NCBI GenBank assembly: GCA_022793065.1
Contig: JAAWCE010000026.1
Span: 1-64,000, forward strand
Direction of reading: 5' to 3'
Source: Lachnospiraceae bacterium
Lineage (GTDB): Bacteria > Bacillota > Clostridia > Lachnospirales > Lachnospiraceae
DNA length: 64,000 nucleotides
Below, in pieces: positions 35,424 to 44,656 of this stretch. Position 1 is the first letter of the stretch, and every line of letters begins with the position of its first letter. The notes below the pieces were generated by a model. It was not told the DNA's origin. It did no database searches and saw only the letters and a list, made by a program, of their open reading frames with translations. The translations under genes were made by a program, and so were the position numbers.

Positions 35424-35813
35424 ATGTTTCAGTCAAGTGTATTTAATTATGTAGATTTGTTGGATAAAGCTGCGGATGCCAGTTGGTTAAGGCACCAGGC
35501 GATTTCCAATAATATTACCAATGCAACGACGCCCGGCTACAAAAGACAGGAGGTTGCATTTGAGTCCGTGCTGCAAAGGGCAATGGGCAGCAATCGCTAT
35601 GTACCTACGGATTTCAAAGTAAAAAGGGCGTTGGACCATAATCTGTCTCCAAGACTTTTCCAGGATTTTTCCAATTTTTCGTATCGTCTGGATAAGAATA
35701 ACGTGGATATAGAAACGGAAGAAGTAATGTTGGCGGAGAACCAAATTAAGTATAATGGGCTTATAGATAGTATTAACAATGAATTCAGTAACCTGAAAAC
35801 AGCTATGAAATAG
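35424..35813 (+). CDS. flgB: Flagellar rod protein FlgB
   Basis: 129 aa with GGAAAGGAGAAGG before the ATG. It is a proximal rod subunit exported by the flagellar type III system. The N-terminal rod signature is HQAISNNITNATTPGYKRQEVAFE, and the C-terminal helix is NVDIETEEVMLAENQIKYN, the usual pair of coiled-coil ends. The length is standard. It is the first gene of the operon, followed by flgC after 86 bp. Confidence 0.95.
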   Translation: MFQSSVFNYVDLLDKAADASWLRHQAISNNITNATTPGYKRQEVAFESVLQRAMGSNRYVPTDFKVKRALDHNLSPRLFQDFSNFSYRLDKNNVDIETEEVMLAENQIKYNGLIDSINNEFSNLKTAMK

Positions 35814-35899
35814 ATCAGATAGCGGAATCGCACTGCAAATGATGTGGGGCAAGGAAGTTGGGCCAACAGGCATTTGCACAATAGGAGGAGTGAAAAAAT

Positions 35900-36352
35900 A
35901 TGAGTATGTTTTCGGCTTTTAATATTAATGCAAGTGGTATGACGGCACAGCGGTATCGTATGGATATCATTTCAGAAAATGTAGCTAATGCAAATACCAC
36001 CCGTACCGCAGATGGTACGCCTTATCGTCGAAAAATTGTCACTTTTGAGGAAAAAGGCGGGCAGACGTCTTTTAGCAGAATATTGGGCAAGGCAGCGTAC
36101 AGCCATGGATATACGGGACAGGGAGTCAAAGTGTCCGGGGTGTATGAAGATCATAAGACGCCGATGAATATGGTATATGACCCTTCTCATCCCGATGCGG
36201 ACGAAAACGGATATGTGACGGGACCCAATGTAAATATTATTACAGAAATGACGAATATGATAGATGCCAGCCGTGCGTGGGAGGCCAATTCCACGGCATT
36301 TAATACCAGCAAGAGTATAGCAGTAAAAGGATTGGAACTGATGAATAGTTAA
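35900..36352 (+). CDS. flgC: Flagellar rod protein FlgC
   Basis: 150 aa with ATAGGAGGAGTG upstream. A proximal rod subunit: FNINASGMTAQRYRMDIISENVANANTT at the N-terminus is the classic rod/hook motif, with VNIITEMTNMIDASRAWEANSTAF at the C-terminus. The region from about 60 to 110 (GKAAYSHGYTGQGVKV) is the short central domain. It works with FlgB and FliE to join the MS ring to the distal rod. Confidence 0.95.
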   Translation: MSMFSAFNINASGMTAQRYRMDIISENVANANTTRTADGTPYRRKIVTFEEKGGQTSFSRILGKAAYSHGYTGQGVKVSGVYEDHKTPMNMVYDPSHPDADENGYVTGPNVNIITEMTNMIDASRAWEANSTAFNTSKSIAVKGLELMNS

Positions 36353-36420
36353 TTGGTTGGATTCATCCTGATGTTAGGTATATACCTTAATAAATGATAA
36401 AAATTATAGATTAGAAAGGC

Positions 36421-36774
36421 ATGAATATCATGGATATGTCACCAGTTACAGGAATTCCCGGAGTTTTTGAACTTACACCCGTAAGCGGTTCCACCCCGTT
36501 GACAAGGGTGGGCGCGTTTTCAGAAGAAGAGAAGAAGGCAAACGGTACGCTGTTTGATTCTTTTCTCAACGCAGCCATTGATAATATTAAGACCACTAAT
36601 TCATATTTTTCAGATGCGGAAGATGAGAAAATTAAGTTTGCAATGGGGGAGACGGACAATTCACATGACCTGTCCATTGCCCTTCAAAAGGCATCTGCGG
36701 CGCTACAGTATACAGTGGCTATCCGCGACAGGCTGCTGGATGCGTATAAGGAAATTATGCAGATGCAAATTTAA
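36421..36774 (+). CDS. fliE: Flagellar hook-basal body protein FliE
   Basis: 117 aa, AGAAAGGC before the ATG. It is the MS ring-rod adaptor and the first exported rod part. FliE features are a polar N-terminus, LFDSFLNAAIDNIKTTNSY, and the C-terminal DLSIALQKASAALQYTVAIRDRLLDAYKEIMQMQI, typical of the family. It lies between flgC and fliF as in most Firmicutes. Confidence 0.93.
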   Translation: MNIMDMSPVTGIPGVFELTPVSGSTPLTRVGAFSEEEKKANGTLFDSFLNAAIDNIKTTNSYFSDAEDEKIKFAMGETDNSHDLSIALQKASAALQYTVAIRDRLLDAYKEIMQMQI

Positions 36775-36855
36775 AGCCTATGGGCTTAAGTTGGGTTGCG
36801 GCTGGAATTTGGACCAGACTGTAATGAAATTAGAAATGACTAGGGGAGAAATACC

Positions 36856-38466
36856 ATGGCTGACAAGCTGAAAGAGATACCAGGAAAAATATTGGAATGG
36901 TGGAAAAAGTTTACCAATAAGCAACGCACTATTCTCGTTGCGATTGTCGCGGCTGTAATATTCACTTTTGTGATTGTTTTTTATGTGTTCACCAGACCTC
37001 AATATACACATCTAAATACTTTTGAAAACAATGCGGAAGCTGCAGAAGTGATTGACATCCTAAATGAAGCGGGCATTACACACAGAGAGTCTGCGGATCT
37101 TAGGACGATTGAGGTGCTTTCCGGACAGCTTGCCCAGGCAAATTATGCTATGGCTTCCGCTGGTTATCAGCCTGACAATTTAGATCTGGGCGATTATGTG
37201 AACAGTAGTATGTCTACTACTTCATGGGAGAACCAGAAACAGTTAGAAGTATATAAGGCAGATACTCTTGCAGCAATGTTCAAATCTTTGGCATTTGTGA
37301 AAAATGCCAAGGTGAGTGTAAAGCTGGTGGAAGATACCGGAACATTGTGGTCACAGCAACAACAGCAGGAATCGTGGGCATATATTCAGTTGGACCTTTC
37401 CGGAGAGTGTGATTCCTCCACAGCGACGGCGCTAGCAAGGTCTGCGGCGACCTTTTTGGGCAATTCAACCACTTCCAACATTACCATTATGGATTATAAT
37501 GGTAACCTTCTGTTTGCCGGCGGGGATGATTATTCCGGGACCGGGCAGGCCAACTCCATGCAGGAGCTGCGGGAGCAGTTGGAAAATGTGATGGATAATC
37601 AGACCAGGAGAGTGTTATATGGTACAAACCAATTCAGTTCCATTGACGTTAAATCACATCTTACGATAGATTATGCCGCTTATGAAAATCAAGACAGACA
37701 GTATTATGCCAACGATGGAATGACGCAGGGATTAATCGGTCATGAAGAACTTTATGAGTCTTCTTCTACCAATGGCGTAGCAGGGGTTCCGGGGACGGAC
37801 TCCAACGGCGGTGATTTGACTGATTATGAGAATCCGGATTATAATTCCAGTGAATCCACAGAAACGGAAACGTTGAGAGATTATCTGCCTAATATTAAGG
37901 ACAGTAAAATATCCATTCCGCCGGGAGTGGTGGATTATGCTTCTTCCAGTATGGCTATTACCATGATTTCTTATCGTGATTATTATGAAGAAAGTGTCAG
38001 GGCACAAGGGCTTTTGGATGGAGGCATCACCTGGGAGCAATTTAAAGAGGAACATCGTCAGGATATACGGCAGGAAGTGGATGATGAGCTTTATGAAATA
38101 GCCGCTGCGGCCAGCGGCATCAGCCGGGAGAACATTCGGATTATTGCATATGAATCTCCTATGTTTCATGACAAGGAGGGCATGAACGTCTCTTCTACCG
38201 ATATTCTCAGTATTGTAATGATCGTATTGATTCTGCTTTTGCTGGGCTTTGTAGTACTTCGCAGCATGGGAATCAGAAGACGGACGGAGGCGGAAGAAGA
38301 ATTGCCTATTGAAGATATGCTTCAATCCACTGCACAGAATGTAATGGAAGATATTGATGTGGAAGCGAAGTCTGAGACACGGAAGCTGATAGAAAAGTTT
38401 GTAGATGAAAATCCTGAAGCGGCGGCGAATTTGCTGCGCAACTGGTTAAATGAGGATTGGGGTTAA
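36856..38466 (+). CDS. fliF: Flagellar MS-ring protein FliF
   Basis: 536 aa. The MS ring is the first membrane structure of the flagellum. TM1 is at about 27-48 (RTILVAIVAAVIFTFVIVFY), followed by the periplasm-side ring-building domains (LNEAGITHR, SAGYQPDNLDLG, FVKNAKVSVKLVEDTG), a Ser/Asp/Glu-rich loop, TM2 near 455-475 and a C-terminal acidic tail with KLIEKFVDENPEAAANLLRNWL, the FliG-binding helix. The length is normal. It starts 81 bp after fliE and ends 15 bp before fliG. Confidence 0.96.
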   Translation: MADKLKEIPGKILEWWKKFTNKQRTILVAIVAAVIFTFVIVFYVFTRPQYTHLNTFENNAEAAEVIDILNEAGITHRESADLRTIEVLSGQLAQANYAMASAGYQPDNLDLGDYVNSSMSTTSWENQKQLEVYKADTLAAMFKSLAFVKNAKVSVKLVEDTGTLWSQQQQQESWAYIQLDLSGECDSSTATALARSAATFLGNSTTSNITIMDYNGNLLFAGGDDYSGTGQANSMQELREQLENVMDNQTRRVLYGTNQFSSIDVKSHLTIDYAAYENQDRQYYANDGMTQGLIGHEELYESSSTNGVAGVPGTDSNGGDLTDYENPDYNSSESTETETLRDYLPNIKDSKISIPPGVVDYASSSMAITMISYRDYYEESVRAQGLLDGGITWEQFKEEHRQDIRQEVDDELYEIAAAASGISRENIRIIAYESPMFHDKEGMNVSSTDILSIVMIVLILLLLGFVVLRSMGIRRRTEAEEELPIEDMLQSTAQNVMEDIDVEAKSETRKLIEKFVDENPEAAANLLRNWLNEDWG

Positions 38467-38481
38467 GAGAGAGGTACATAC

Positions 38482-39504
38482 ATGGCAAAGAGTTCAGCAA
38501 AGGAGGATGGGATCCGGGGAATACAAAAGGCGGCGATTCTTTTGATCTCCCTGGGGCCAGAGCGCTCCGCCGGAATTTTTAAGCATTTGAAGGAAGAAGA
38601 AATAGAGGAGCTGACACTGGAGATTGCAAATACCAGAAGTATCACTCCACAGGTAAAGGATGACGTCATCAACGAGTTCTATGAGATATGTCTGGCCCAG
38701 CAATATATTGCGGAAGGCGGTATCGGATATGCCAAAGAACTATTGGAAAAGGCGGTGGGAGCCGAGAAGGCAATGGATGTAATTGGAAAACTGACTGCAT
38801 CCTTGCAGGTGAAGCCTTTTGAATTTGTGCGTAAGACTGATGCCACACAGATTATTAACTTTATTCAGGATGAACATCCACAGACCATAGCTTTGATTCT
38901 GTCTTATTTGGCACCATCACAATCAGCTTTGGTCATTTCTGCATTGCCGCCTGAACGTCAGGCGGATGTGGCAAGGCGAATTGCGGTTATGGATCGTACC
39001 AGTCCCGATGTGATTAAGGAGGTGGAGAAGGTGCTTGAATCCAAGCTCGCAAGTCTTGTAAATCAGGATTACACCATTATAGGTGGTGTGGACGCGGTTG
39101 TGGAAATCTTGAATACGGTGGACCGCGGTACGGAACGTCATATTATGGAGACTTTGGAAATCGACGAGCCCGAATTGGCGGACGAAATCAGAAAGAAAAT
39201 GTTTGTATTCGAGGATATCTTGCTTTTGGACGACCGGGCAATTCAGCGTGTGCTGCGTGAGGTGGATAATAATGATTTGGCAGTTGCGCTTAAGGTTGCC
39301 AATGATGATGTAAAAGGTGCGATTTTCAACAACATGTCCAAACGTCTTGTGGTTATGATTCAGGAAGACATGGAATTTATGGGACCTGTGCGTATGAAAG
39401 ATGTGGAGGAAGCACAGCAGAAGATTGTCAATGTGATCAGGAAACTGGAAGATACTGGTGAGATTGTAATCTCCAGAGGCGGAGGTGACGAGATTGTTGT
39501 CTAG
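38482..39504 (+). CDS. fliG: Flagellar motor switch protein FliG
   Basis: 340 aa with AGAGAGGTAC upstream. FliG is the rotor protein that meets the stator. It shows the N-terminal FliF-binding part (GIQKAAILLISLGPERSAGIFKHL), the middle EHPQTIALILSYL motif (about 133-145), and the C-terminal torque domain with charged residues in FEDILLLDDRAIQRVLREVD. The end overlaps the next gene, fliH, which suggests translational coupling. Confidence 0.97.
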   Translation: MAKSSAKEDGIRGIQKAAILLISLGPERSAGIFKHLKEEEIEELTLEIANTRSITPQVKDDVINEFYEICLAQQYIAEGGIGYAKELLEKAVGAEKAMDVIGKLTASLQVKPFEFVRKTDATQIINFIQDEHPQTIALILSYLAPSQSALVISALPPERQADVARRIAVMDRTSPDVIKEVEKVLESKLASLVNQDYTIIGGVDAVVEILNTVDRGTERHIMETLEIDEPELADEIRKKMFVFEDILLLDDRAIQRVLREVDNNDLAVALKVANDDVKGAIFNNMSKRLVVMIQEDMEFMGPVRMKDVEEAQQKIVNVIRKLEDTGEIVISRGGGDEIVV

Positions 39505-40309
39505 GAATCTGGTAAAGCAGGCATTTGTGACATCACCTCAGGATGAGAAGAGAGTGATTGATAATAATGCGCTTGTCATGAAGCGTATCGGACAGCTTTC
39601 CCCGGACGGTTTTGTAGGTGGGATTGGTGCGGAAGTTCTGGATATGCCGGTGGAAGAAGGGGCAGGAAATGTCATCAAAGCAAGTGAGGATGCGGAGACA
39701 CTTCTGGAAGAGGCGCGAAAGGAAGCGGAGGCAATTTTAAATGATGCCAGAATCACCGCGCTTCGTATGCGAGATGAAACCAGAGCGGAAACAGAGCTTG
39801 AAAAGAATCAGATTCTAGCTCAGGCGAGACAGCAGGGTTATGATGAAGGGGCGGCTCAGGCAAGGGCGGAGCTGCAGGCCATAGAGCAGGAATACCAGGA
39901 AAAGGCCTGTCAGTTGGAAGAAGCATATCAACAACAGATTGATGTACTTGAGCCGCGATTTATAGACACGATTACAGGAATATATGAGCATATCTTTCAG
40001 GTGGATCTGGGTTCATACCGGGAAATTCTGGTACATTTGATTTACACTACCATACGTAAGCTGGAAGGAAGCCATGATTTTATGATTCATGTCTCTAAAG
40101 AGGATTATCCATACGTCAGTATGCAAAAAAAGCAGATGTTGGCAGGAGCCGTTTCTGCAAATTGTAACGTGGATGTGATGGAAGACAGCTCATTAGAGAA
40201 GAATCAGTGCATGATTGAGACGGAAAGCGGTATTTATGACTGTGGATTGGATACGCAGATGTCGGAGCTGAATCGTAAGCTGCAATTGCTTGCATGGTCA
40301 AGAGAGTAA
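39494..40309 (+). CDS. fliH: Flagellar assembly protein FliH
   Basis: 271 aa. I chose the TTG at 39494 because GGAGGTGA at 39481-39488 lies 6-8 bp before it, inside the end of fliG; a GTG at 39485 lies within that site. FliH is the stator-like regulator of the FliI ATPase. It has a charged Glu/Ala-rich coiled coil from about 75 to 150 (EARKEAEAILNDARI, QARAELQAIEQEYQE) and a C-terminal domain (LGSYREILVHLIYTTIRKLEG), like V-type ATPase subunit E. It is cytoplasmic and precedes fliI as usual. Confidence 0.9.
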   Translation: MLSRNLVKQAFVTSPQDEKRVIDNNALVMKRIGQLSPDGFVGGIGAEVLDMPVEEGAGNVIKASEDAETLLEEARKEAEAILNDARITALRMRDETRAETELEKNQILAQARQQGYDEGAAQARAELQAIEQEYQEKACQLEEAYQQQIDVLEPRFIDTITGIYEHIFQVDLGSYREILVHLIYTTIRKLEGSHDFMIHVSKEDYPYVSMQKKQMLAGAVSANCNVDVMEDSSLEKNQCMIETESGIYDCGLDTQMSELNRKLQLLAWSRE

Positions 40310-40365
40310 ATGCAGGTTGGGGCGTTACATAGTTTTTGGCAGAATACGCAGGGAGGATTGATTTT

Positions 40366-41685
40366 TTGCGGATGCTGAATGTAGATTTTACAAAATACAA
40401 TAGAATATCAGAGCAGACATTCTATAAGAAAAAGGGTAAAGTCGTAAATGTGGTGGGACTTACCATCGAATCTTCCGGCCCGGATGCAAAATTAGGCGAT
40501 ATCTGTGAGATTACGCCGGAGGGAGAAGAAGGGCGTCAGCCTATTAAGGCGGAAGTGGTGGGCTTTAAGGACAGGAAGACATTACTTATGCCCTATGATG
40601 CTGTTGACGGCATTGGATTGGGGTGTATTGTGGAAAATACAGGCGAGCCGCTGCAAGTATTGGTAAGTGATTCCTTGTTGGGCAAGACATTGGACGGTAT
40701 GGGAAATCCAGTGGATGGCACACGATTTGACGGGGTTCCATATCTGGTTGAGGCAGCCCCGCCGGACCCTATGAGTCGAAAGATTATAGATACCGTGCTT
40801 CCTTTGGGAGTCAAGGCGGTAGATGGGTTGATTACGGTTGGCAAGGGACAGAGAATCGGTATTTTTGCAGGTTCCGGCGTGGGTAAATCGACTTTGATGG
40901 GAATGTTTGCCAGGAACACCAAAGCAGATATTAATGTAATTGCATTGATCGGCGAGCGGGGGAGAGAAGTGCGGGAATTCATTGAGCGTGATTTGGGGAC
41001 CGAAGGCATGAAACGCTCAGTGGTTGTGGTTGCTACCTCCGACAGACCGGCTTTGGAGCGAAATAAGGCGGCAAAGACTGCCACTGCCATTGCGGAATAT
41101 TTTAGAGACCAGGGGAAGGATGTTCTTCTGATGATGGACTCTCTGACACGTTTTTCAATGGCTCAGAGGGAAATCGGACTTGCAAGCGGGGAACCGCCTG
41201 TGACCAGAGGATATCCGCCAAGCGTGTATTCGGAAATGCCGAAGCTTTTGGAGAGGGCGGGGTGTGCCGCAAGAGGGTCTATTACCGGATTGTACACTGT
41301 TTTGGTGGATGGGGATGACTTTAATGAACCTATTACGGATACCGCACGAAGTATTCTTGACGGTCATATTATGTTGGATAGGAAGCTGGGGCATAAAAAT
41401 CATTATCCGGCTATTGATATTCTGCAGAGTATATCCAGGTGTATGAGCCAGATTGCGGATAAAGAGCATAAGCAGGCGGCGGGCAAATTGAAAACCGTGC
41501 TTGCAACCTATAATGAGGCGGAGGATTTGATTAATATCGGAGCTTACAAAAGCGGCAGTAATCCGTCTATTGATTATGCCATTTCTAAAATTGATGCTGT
41601 CAATCAATATCTATGTCAAAATGTTGACGAAAAATTCAGTTTTGAGGACAGCGTGGTTATGCTGGAAAGACTTTTTGTTTCCTGA
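40366..41685 (+). CDS. fliI: Flagellum-specific ATP synthase FliI
   Basis: 439 aa from the TTG at 40366, 9 bp after GGGAGG (40351-40356); the ATG at 40372 is a close alternative. FliI is the hexameric ATPase of flagellar export. It shows an F1-beta-like fold with Walker A GSGVGKSTL, IALIGERGREVREF, Walker B VLLMMDSLTRFSMAQREIGLA, and GSITGLYTVLVDGDD. The C-terminal domain binds the export gate. The length is standard; fliJ follows after 14 bp. Confidence 0.96.
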   Translation: MRMLNVDFTKYNRISEQTFYKKKGKVVNVVGLTIESSGPDAKLGDICEITPEGEEGRQPIKAEVVGFKDRKTLLMPYDAVDGIGLGCIVENTGEPLQVLVSDSLLGKTLDGMGNPVDGTRFDGVPYLVEAAPPDPMSRKIIDTVLPLGVKAVDGLITVGKGQRIGIFAGSGVGKSTLMGMFARNTKADINVIALIGERGREVREFIERDLGTEGMKRSVVVVATSDRPALERNKAAKTATAIAEYFRDQGKDVLLMMDSLTRFSMAQREIGLASGEPPVTRGYPPSVYSEMPKLLERAGCAARGSITGLYTVLVDGDDFNEPITDTARSILDGHIMLDRKLGHKNHYPAIDILQSISRCMSQIADKEHKQAAGKLKTVLATYNEAEDLINIGAYKSGSNPSIDYAISKIDAVNQYLCQNVDEKFSFEDSVVMLERLFVS

Positions 41686-41699
41686 GGAGGTGACAGAAA

Positions 41700-42173
41700 A
41701 TGGCGAGATTCCGTTATTCCATGCAGAGTATTCTGAATATCAAAATGAAAATGGAGACATTGGCAAAGCAGGAGTTTTCCGCGGCGAGGGCTGCTTTGGA
41801 TGCGGAAGAAGAACAGTTGCAAATGCTGTTTGACCGCAAAGATGGGTATGAGAAAAAGGCCCAGGAACTTTTAGCCGGTACGCTGCATATTAGGGAAATA
41901 GAAGAAAACAGAGTTGCAATCGTCTGTATGGAAAATTATATCATACAGCAGCAGAAACGAGTGGAAATTGCGGAAAGGGCATTGGAAGATGCCAGAGAAC
42001 GTCTGACCGCGGTGATGATGGAGCGGAAGACCCATGAGACATTGAAGGAAAAGGCGTTTCAGGTATTTCTCATGGAGGAAAAAAGGCAGGAAAGCAAGGA
42101 AATAGATCAATTGACCAGCTATACATACGGACAGCGCAGAAGTGAAGAGCGCAGGAGCGAAGTGCCGGTTTAG
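41700..42173 (+). CDS. fliJ: Flagellar export chaperone FliJ
   Basis: 157 aa with GAGGAGGTGACAGAA before the ATG. Almost all of it is a two-helix charged coiled coil (RYSMQSILNIKMKMETLAKQEF at the start, rich in Lys/Glu after). FliJ is the stalk of the FliI ring and links the ATPase to FlhA. Sequence conservation is low in this family, so the call rests on the N-terminus, the size and the position between fliI and fliK. Confidence 0.85.
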   Translation: MARFRYSMQSILNIKMKMETLAKQEFSAARAALDAEEEQLQMLFDRKDGYEKKAQELLAGTLHIREIEENRVAIVCMENYIIQQQKRVEIAERALEDARERLTAVMMERKTHETLKEKAFQVFLMEEKRQESKEIDQLTSYTYGQRRSEERRSEVPV

Positions 42174-42182
42174 GAGAGGATT

Positions 42183-43046
42183 ATGGCGAAGGAAATGACA
42201 TTTGATGCCGCAACGGCAGAACAGGAGAAAAGCAAATTAAAAGAAGAGAAAAAGCAGCTAAAGAAGGAGCAAAAAGCACAGCGCAAAGAGGCCAAACGCA
42301 GAGCGGCCGAAATCGCAAAGCAGGAAGAGGCTTTGGGCGAAGACAGCGGAAACGGAATTGTGACTTTGGCGGCGACACTTTTGATTGTGGTTCTTTGGCT
42401 GGCCGTGATTTGCGTGGTGATAAAACTGGATATTGGCGGCTTTGGCAGCGGTGTTCTGACTCCTATTCTGAAAGATGTGCCGATTCTCAATAAGATTTTG
42501 CCGGGAACAGGAATTACGGAGACAGTGGAACCGGATAGTTATGGCGGATATTCCAGTTTAGAGGAAGCGGTTGCTTATATCAGGCAGTTAGAGTTGGAAT
42601 TGGAGCGAGTCCAGACGGCTTCTAATACAAAAGATTTGGATATAGAGAAACTAAAGGCGGAAGTGGTGAGATTACAGGAATTTGAGAAGCTGCAAAATGA
42701 GTTTCAACATATCAAGACTACTTTCTTTGAGCGTGTGGTGGATGAACTTGGGCCGGAAGAATTTGAACAATATTTTTCTGCTATGGATCCTACTACGGCA
42801 GAATATATATATAGGCAGGTATTGATTCAAAATGAGGCCAGCAAGGAGATAGAAGCCTATGTTTTGGCCTATAGCGCAATGAAACCCAAAGAGGCGGCAA
42901 AGATATTTGATTCTATGACGGATAATTTTGCATTGGTGGCAAAAATTCTGAAATATATGGATGCAGATTCCAGAGGAAAGATTTTGGCGAACATGGACGT
43001 GGAAAATGCGGCAAGACTTACAAAAATGATGGATCCTGAATCTTAA
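42183..43046 (+). CDS. YlxF/MotE-like flagellar coiled-coil membrane protein
   Basis: 287 aa, overlapping the AGGAGAGGATT site after fliJ. It has a very basic N-terminal coiled coil (KLKEEKKQLKKEQKAQRK), one membrane helix at about 60-82 (GIVTLAATLLIVVLWLAVICVV), a second coiled coil (SLEEAVAYIRQLELELERVQ) and a C-terminal MgtE-N-like helical domain (MKPKEAAKIFDSMTD, LAKILKYMDADSRGKILANM). This is the pattern of YlxF in Bacillus and MotE in proteobacteria, proposed stator or assembly aids. The precise role is unproven; position between fliJ and fliK fits YlxF. Confidence 0.8.
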   Translation: MAKEMTFDAATAEQEKSKLKEEKKQLKKEQKAQRKEAKRRAAEIAKQEEALGEDSGNGIVTLAATLLIVVLWLAVICVVIKLDIGGFGSGVLTPILKDVPILNKILPGTGITETVEPDSYGGYSSLEEAVAYIRQLELELERVQTASNTKDLDIEKLKAEVVRLQEFEKLQNEFQHIKTTFFERVVDELGPEEFEQYFSAMDPTTAEYIYRQVLIQNEASKEIEAYVLAYSAMKPKEAAKIFDSMTDNFALVAKILKYMDADSRGKILANMDVENAARLTKMMDPES

Positions 43047-43121
43047 GAAAGTTGCATTTGCATCCGATATATATATGGGGATTTTTATCCCTGTACAAAA
43101 TAACAGGAAAGGAGGACGGAA

Positions 43122-44594
43122 ATGACAAGTACGGCTGTAAAAGATGTGAGTTCGTTTATGGCAGCTCCGAGTATGGTGCAAAACGGGAAAAACGCCGGAA
43201 GCACTGGAGAATTTCAGCGAGTCTGGAGCAATCAGATGAACAGCAATACTATGGGAAGTTATGTGCCGAATAGTTCTGCACAGGAGAGTAAAGCTGCGGA
43301 AAATACCACGGTGAAGACATCCGATGGGACTGAGACGGGCGAAACTGTGAGTCCGAAGGAAGAGTCAGTACAGGGTGACAGGAAAGAAGTCACAGCATCT
43401 TCCGAACAGTCGAAGGATACTGGAGAAGTCACAGAGTCTAAAGAGGAATTGGCGCCTTCAGAGGATGTCTCCAGTGACGAGGCTGAGGTTTTGTCGCCTG
43501 AAGATTTACAACAGGCCATGGAAGTGTTAGGCACGGCCGCATTGAATCTGATGCAGCAAATTGCAGATGCTTTTGGAATCTCTTTGGAAGAATTGCAGGC
43601 AACCATGGATGAACTTGGAATGGGACAGATGGATTTGCTGGATGTGGATGCTTTGAGCGGTTTGTTGTTAAAACTGGGTGGAGCGGAAGATTCCTATGCG
43701 TTGCTTATGGATGAGGATCTTTACGGAAAGTATCGTTCTATTATGGAACAGTTCCAGGGCATTAAGGAGGAATGTGCTGATGCTTTAGGAATGGATTCGG
43801 AACAGGTGGAAGCGTTGGTGCAAAAGATTTCCGTGGGTGAAGAATTGACGGAAGAGGCGCCGGAGACTGTGACGCCGTTTGAAGGAAAAGAAACGGAGCA
43901 GACGACGGTAAGCAAAGAGGCGGCCACAGAGGTAATGGTGGATGTGGCAAAGGAAAGTCAGGGTATTGGGGACAAAGATACTCAGGAACAGTCCGGTCAG
44001 ACTAGAGAGGAAGGAAGGCATGCATCCGAAAAGTTTGACGGGGAGCAGTATCATCAGGTCTTTGACCAGAATTTGAACACAGGAGAGTTCAGGTCCCAGG
44101 CCATGCAGGCAGAGAGTATTTTGCAGAATAGCGGATGGTCAGCGGATACCCGAAATATTATGAATCAGATTATGGATTATATGAAGGTACAGCTTCAGGT
44201 TGACGCTACAAGTATGGAATTGCAGCTTCATCCGGCCAGTCTGGGGACACTTCGGGTGCAGATTGATTCTAATGCAGGTGTGCTTACGGCGCATTTCATC
44301 ACACAGAACGAAAGTGTAAAGGCGGCGTTGGAAAGCCAGATTGTACAGCTTCAGGATAGTTTTGAGGCGCAAGGTGTAAAGGTGGAAGCTATTGAAGTCA
44401 CAGTGCAGACACATGAATTTGAGCAGAACCTTGAGCAGGGCAGAGGCAGGAATCAGCAGGAGCCTGAAAAGAAGAACAGAACCAGAAGAATTAATCTGAA
44501 TGATTCTCTTACCATGGATACGGTGGAAGAGGAAGACGCATTGGCGGCGGATATAATGGCAGCCAGCGGCAGCACAGTGGATTATACGGCATAA
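43122..44594 (+). CDS. fliK: Flagellar hook-length control protein FliK
   Basis: 490 aa with AAAGGAGGACGG before the ATG. It is an exported molecular ruler that measures the hook and switches export specificity through FlhB. The first about 330 residues are a Ser/Glu/Thr-rich low-complexity ruler with an odd acidic helical insert (LMQQIADAFGISLEELQATM). The C-terminal Flg_hook domain shows LQLHPASLGTLRVQIDSNAG, LTAHFITQNESVKAALE, and LQDSFEAQGVKVEAIEVTV. The call rests on that domain and on position before flgD. Confidence 0.9.
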   Translation: MTSTAVKDVSSFMAAPSMVQNGKNAGSTGEFQRVWSNQMNSNTMGSYVPNSSAQESKAAENTTVKTSDGTETGETVSPKEESVQGDRKEVTASSEQSKDTGEVTESKEELAPSEDVSSDEAEVLSPEDLQQAMEVLGTAALNLMQQIADAFGISLEELQATMDELGMGQMDLLDVDALSGLLLKLGGAEDSYALLMDEDLYGKYRSIMEQFQGIKEECADALGMDSEQVEALVQKISVGEELTEEAPETVTPFEGKETEQTTVSKEAATEVMVDVAKESQGIGDKDTQEQSGQTREEGRHASEKFDGEQYHQVFDQNLNTGEFRSQAMQAESILQNSGWSADTRNIMNQIMDYMKVQLQVDATSMELQLHPASLGTLRVQIDSNAGVLTAHFITQNESVKAALESQIVQLQDSFEAQGVKVEAIEVTVQTHEFEQNLEQGRGRNQQEPEKKNRTRRINLNDSLTMDTVEEEDALAADIMAASGSTVDYTA

Positions 44595-44656
44595 TACATT
44601 GAAATCTAAGTGTTTGTGCTGTGAATCATATAAATTTGAAAGAAAGGAGAATGGAT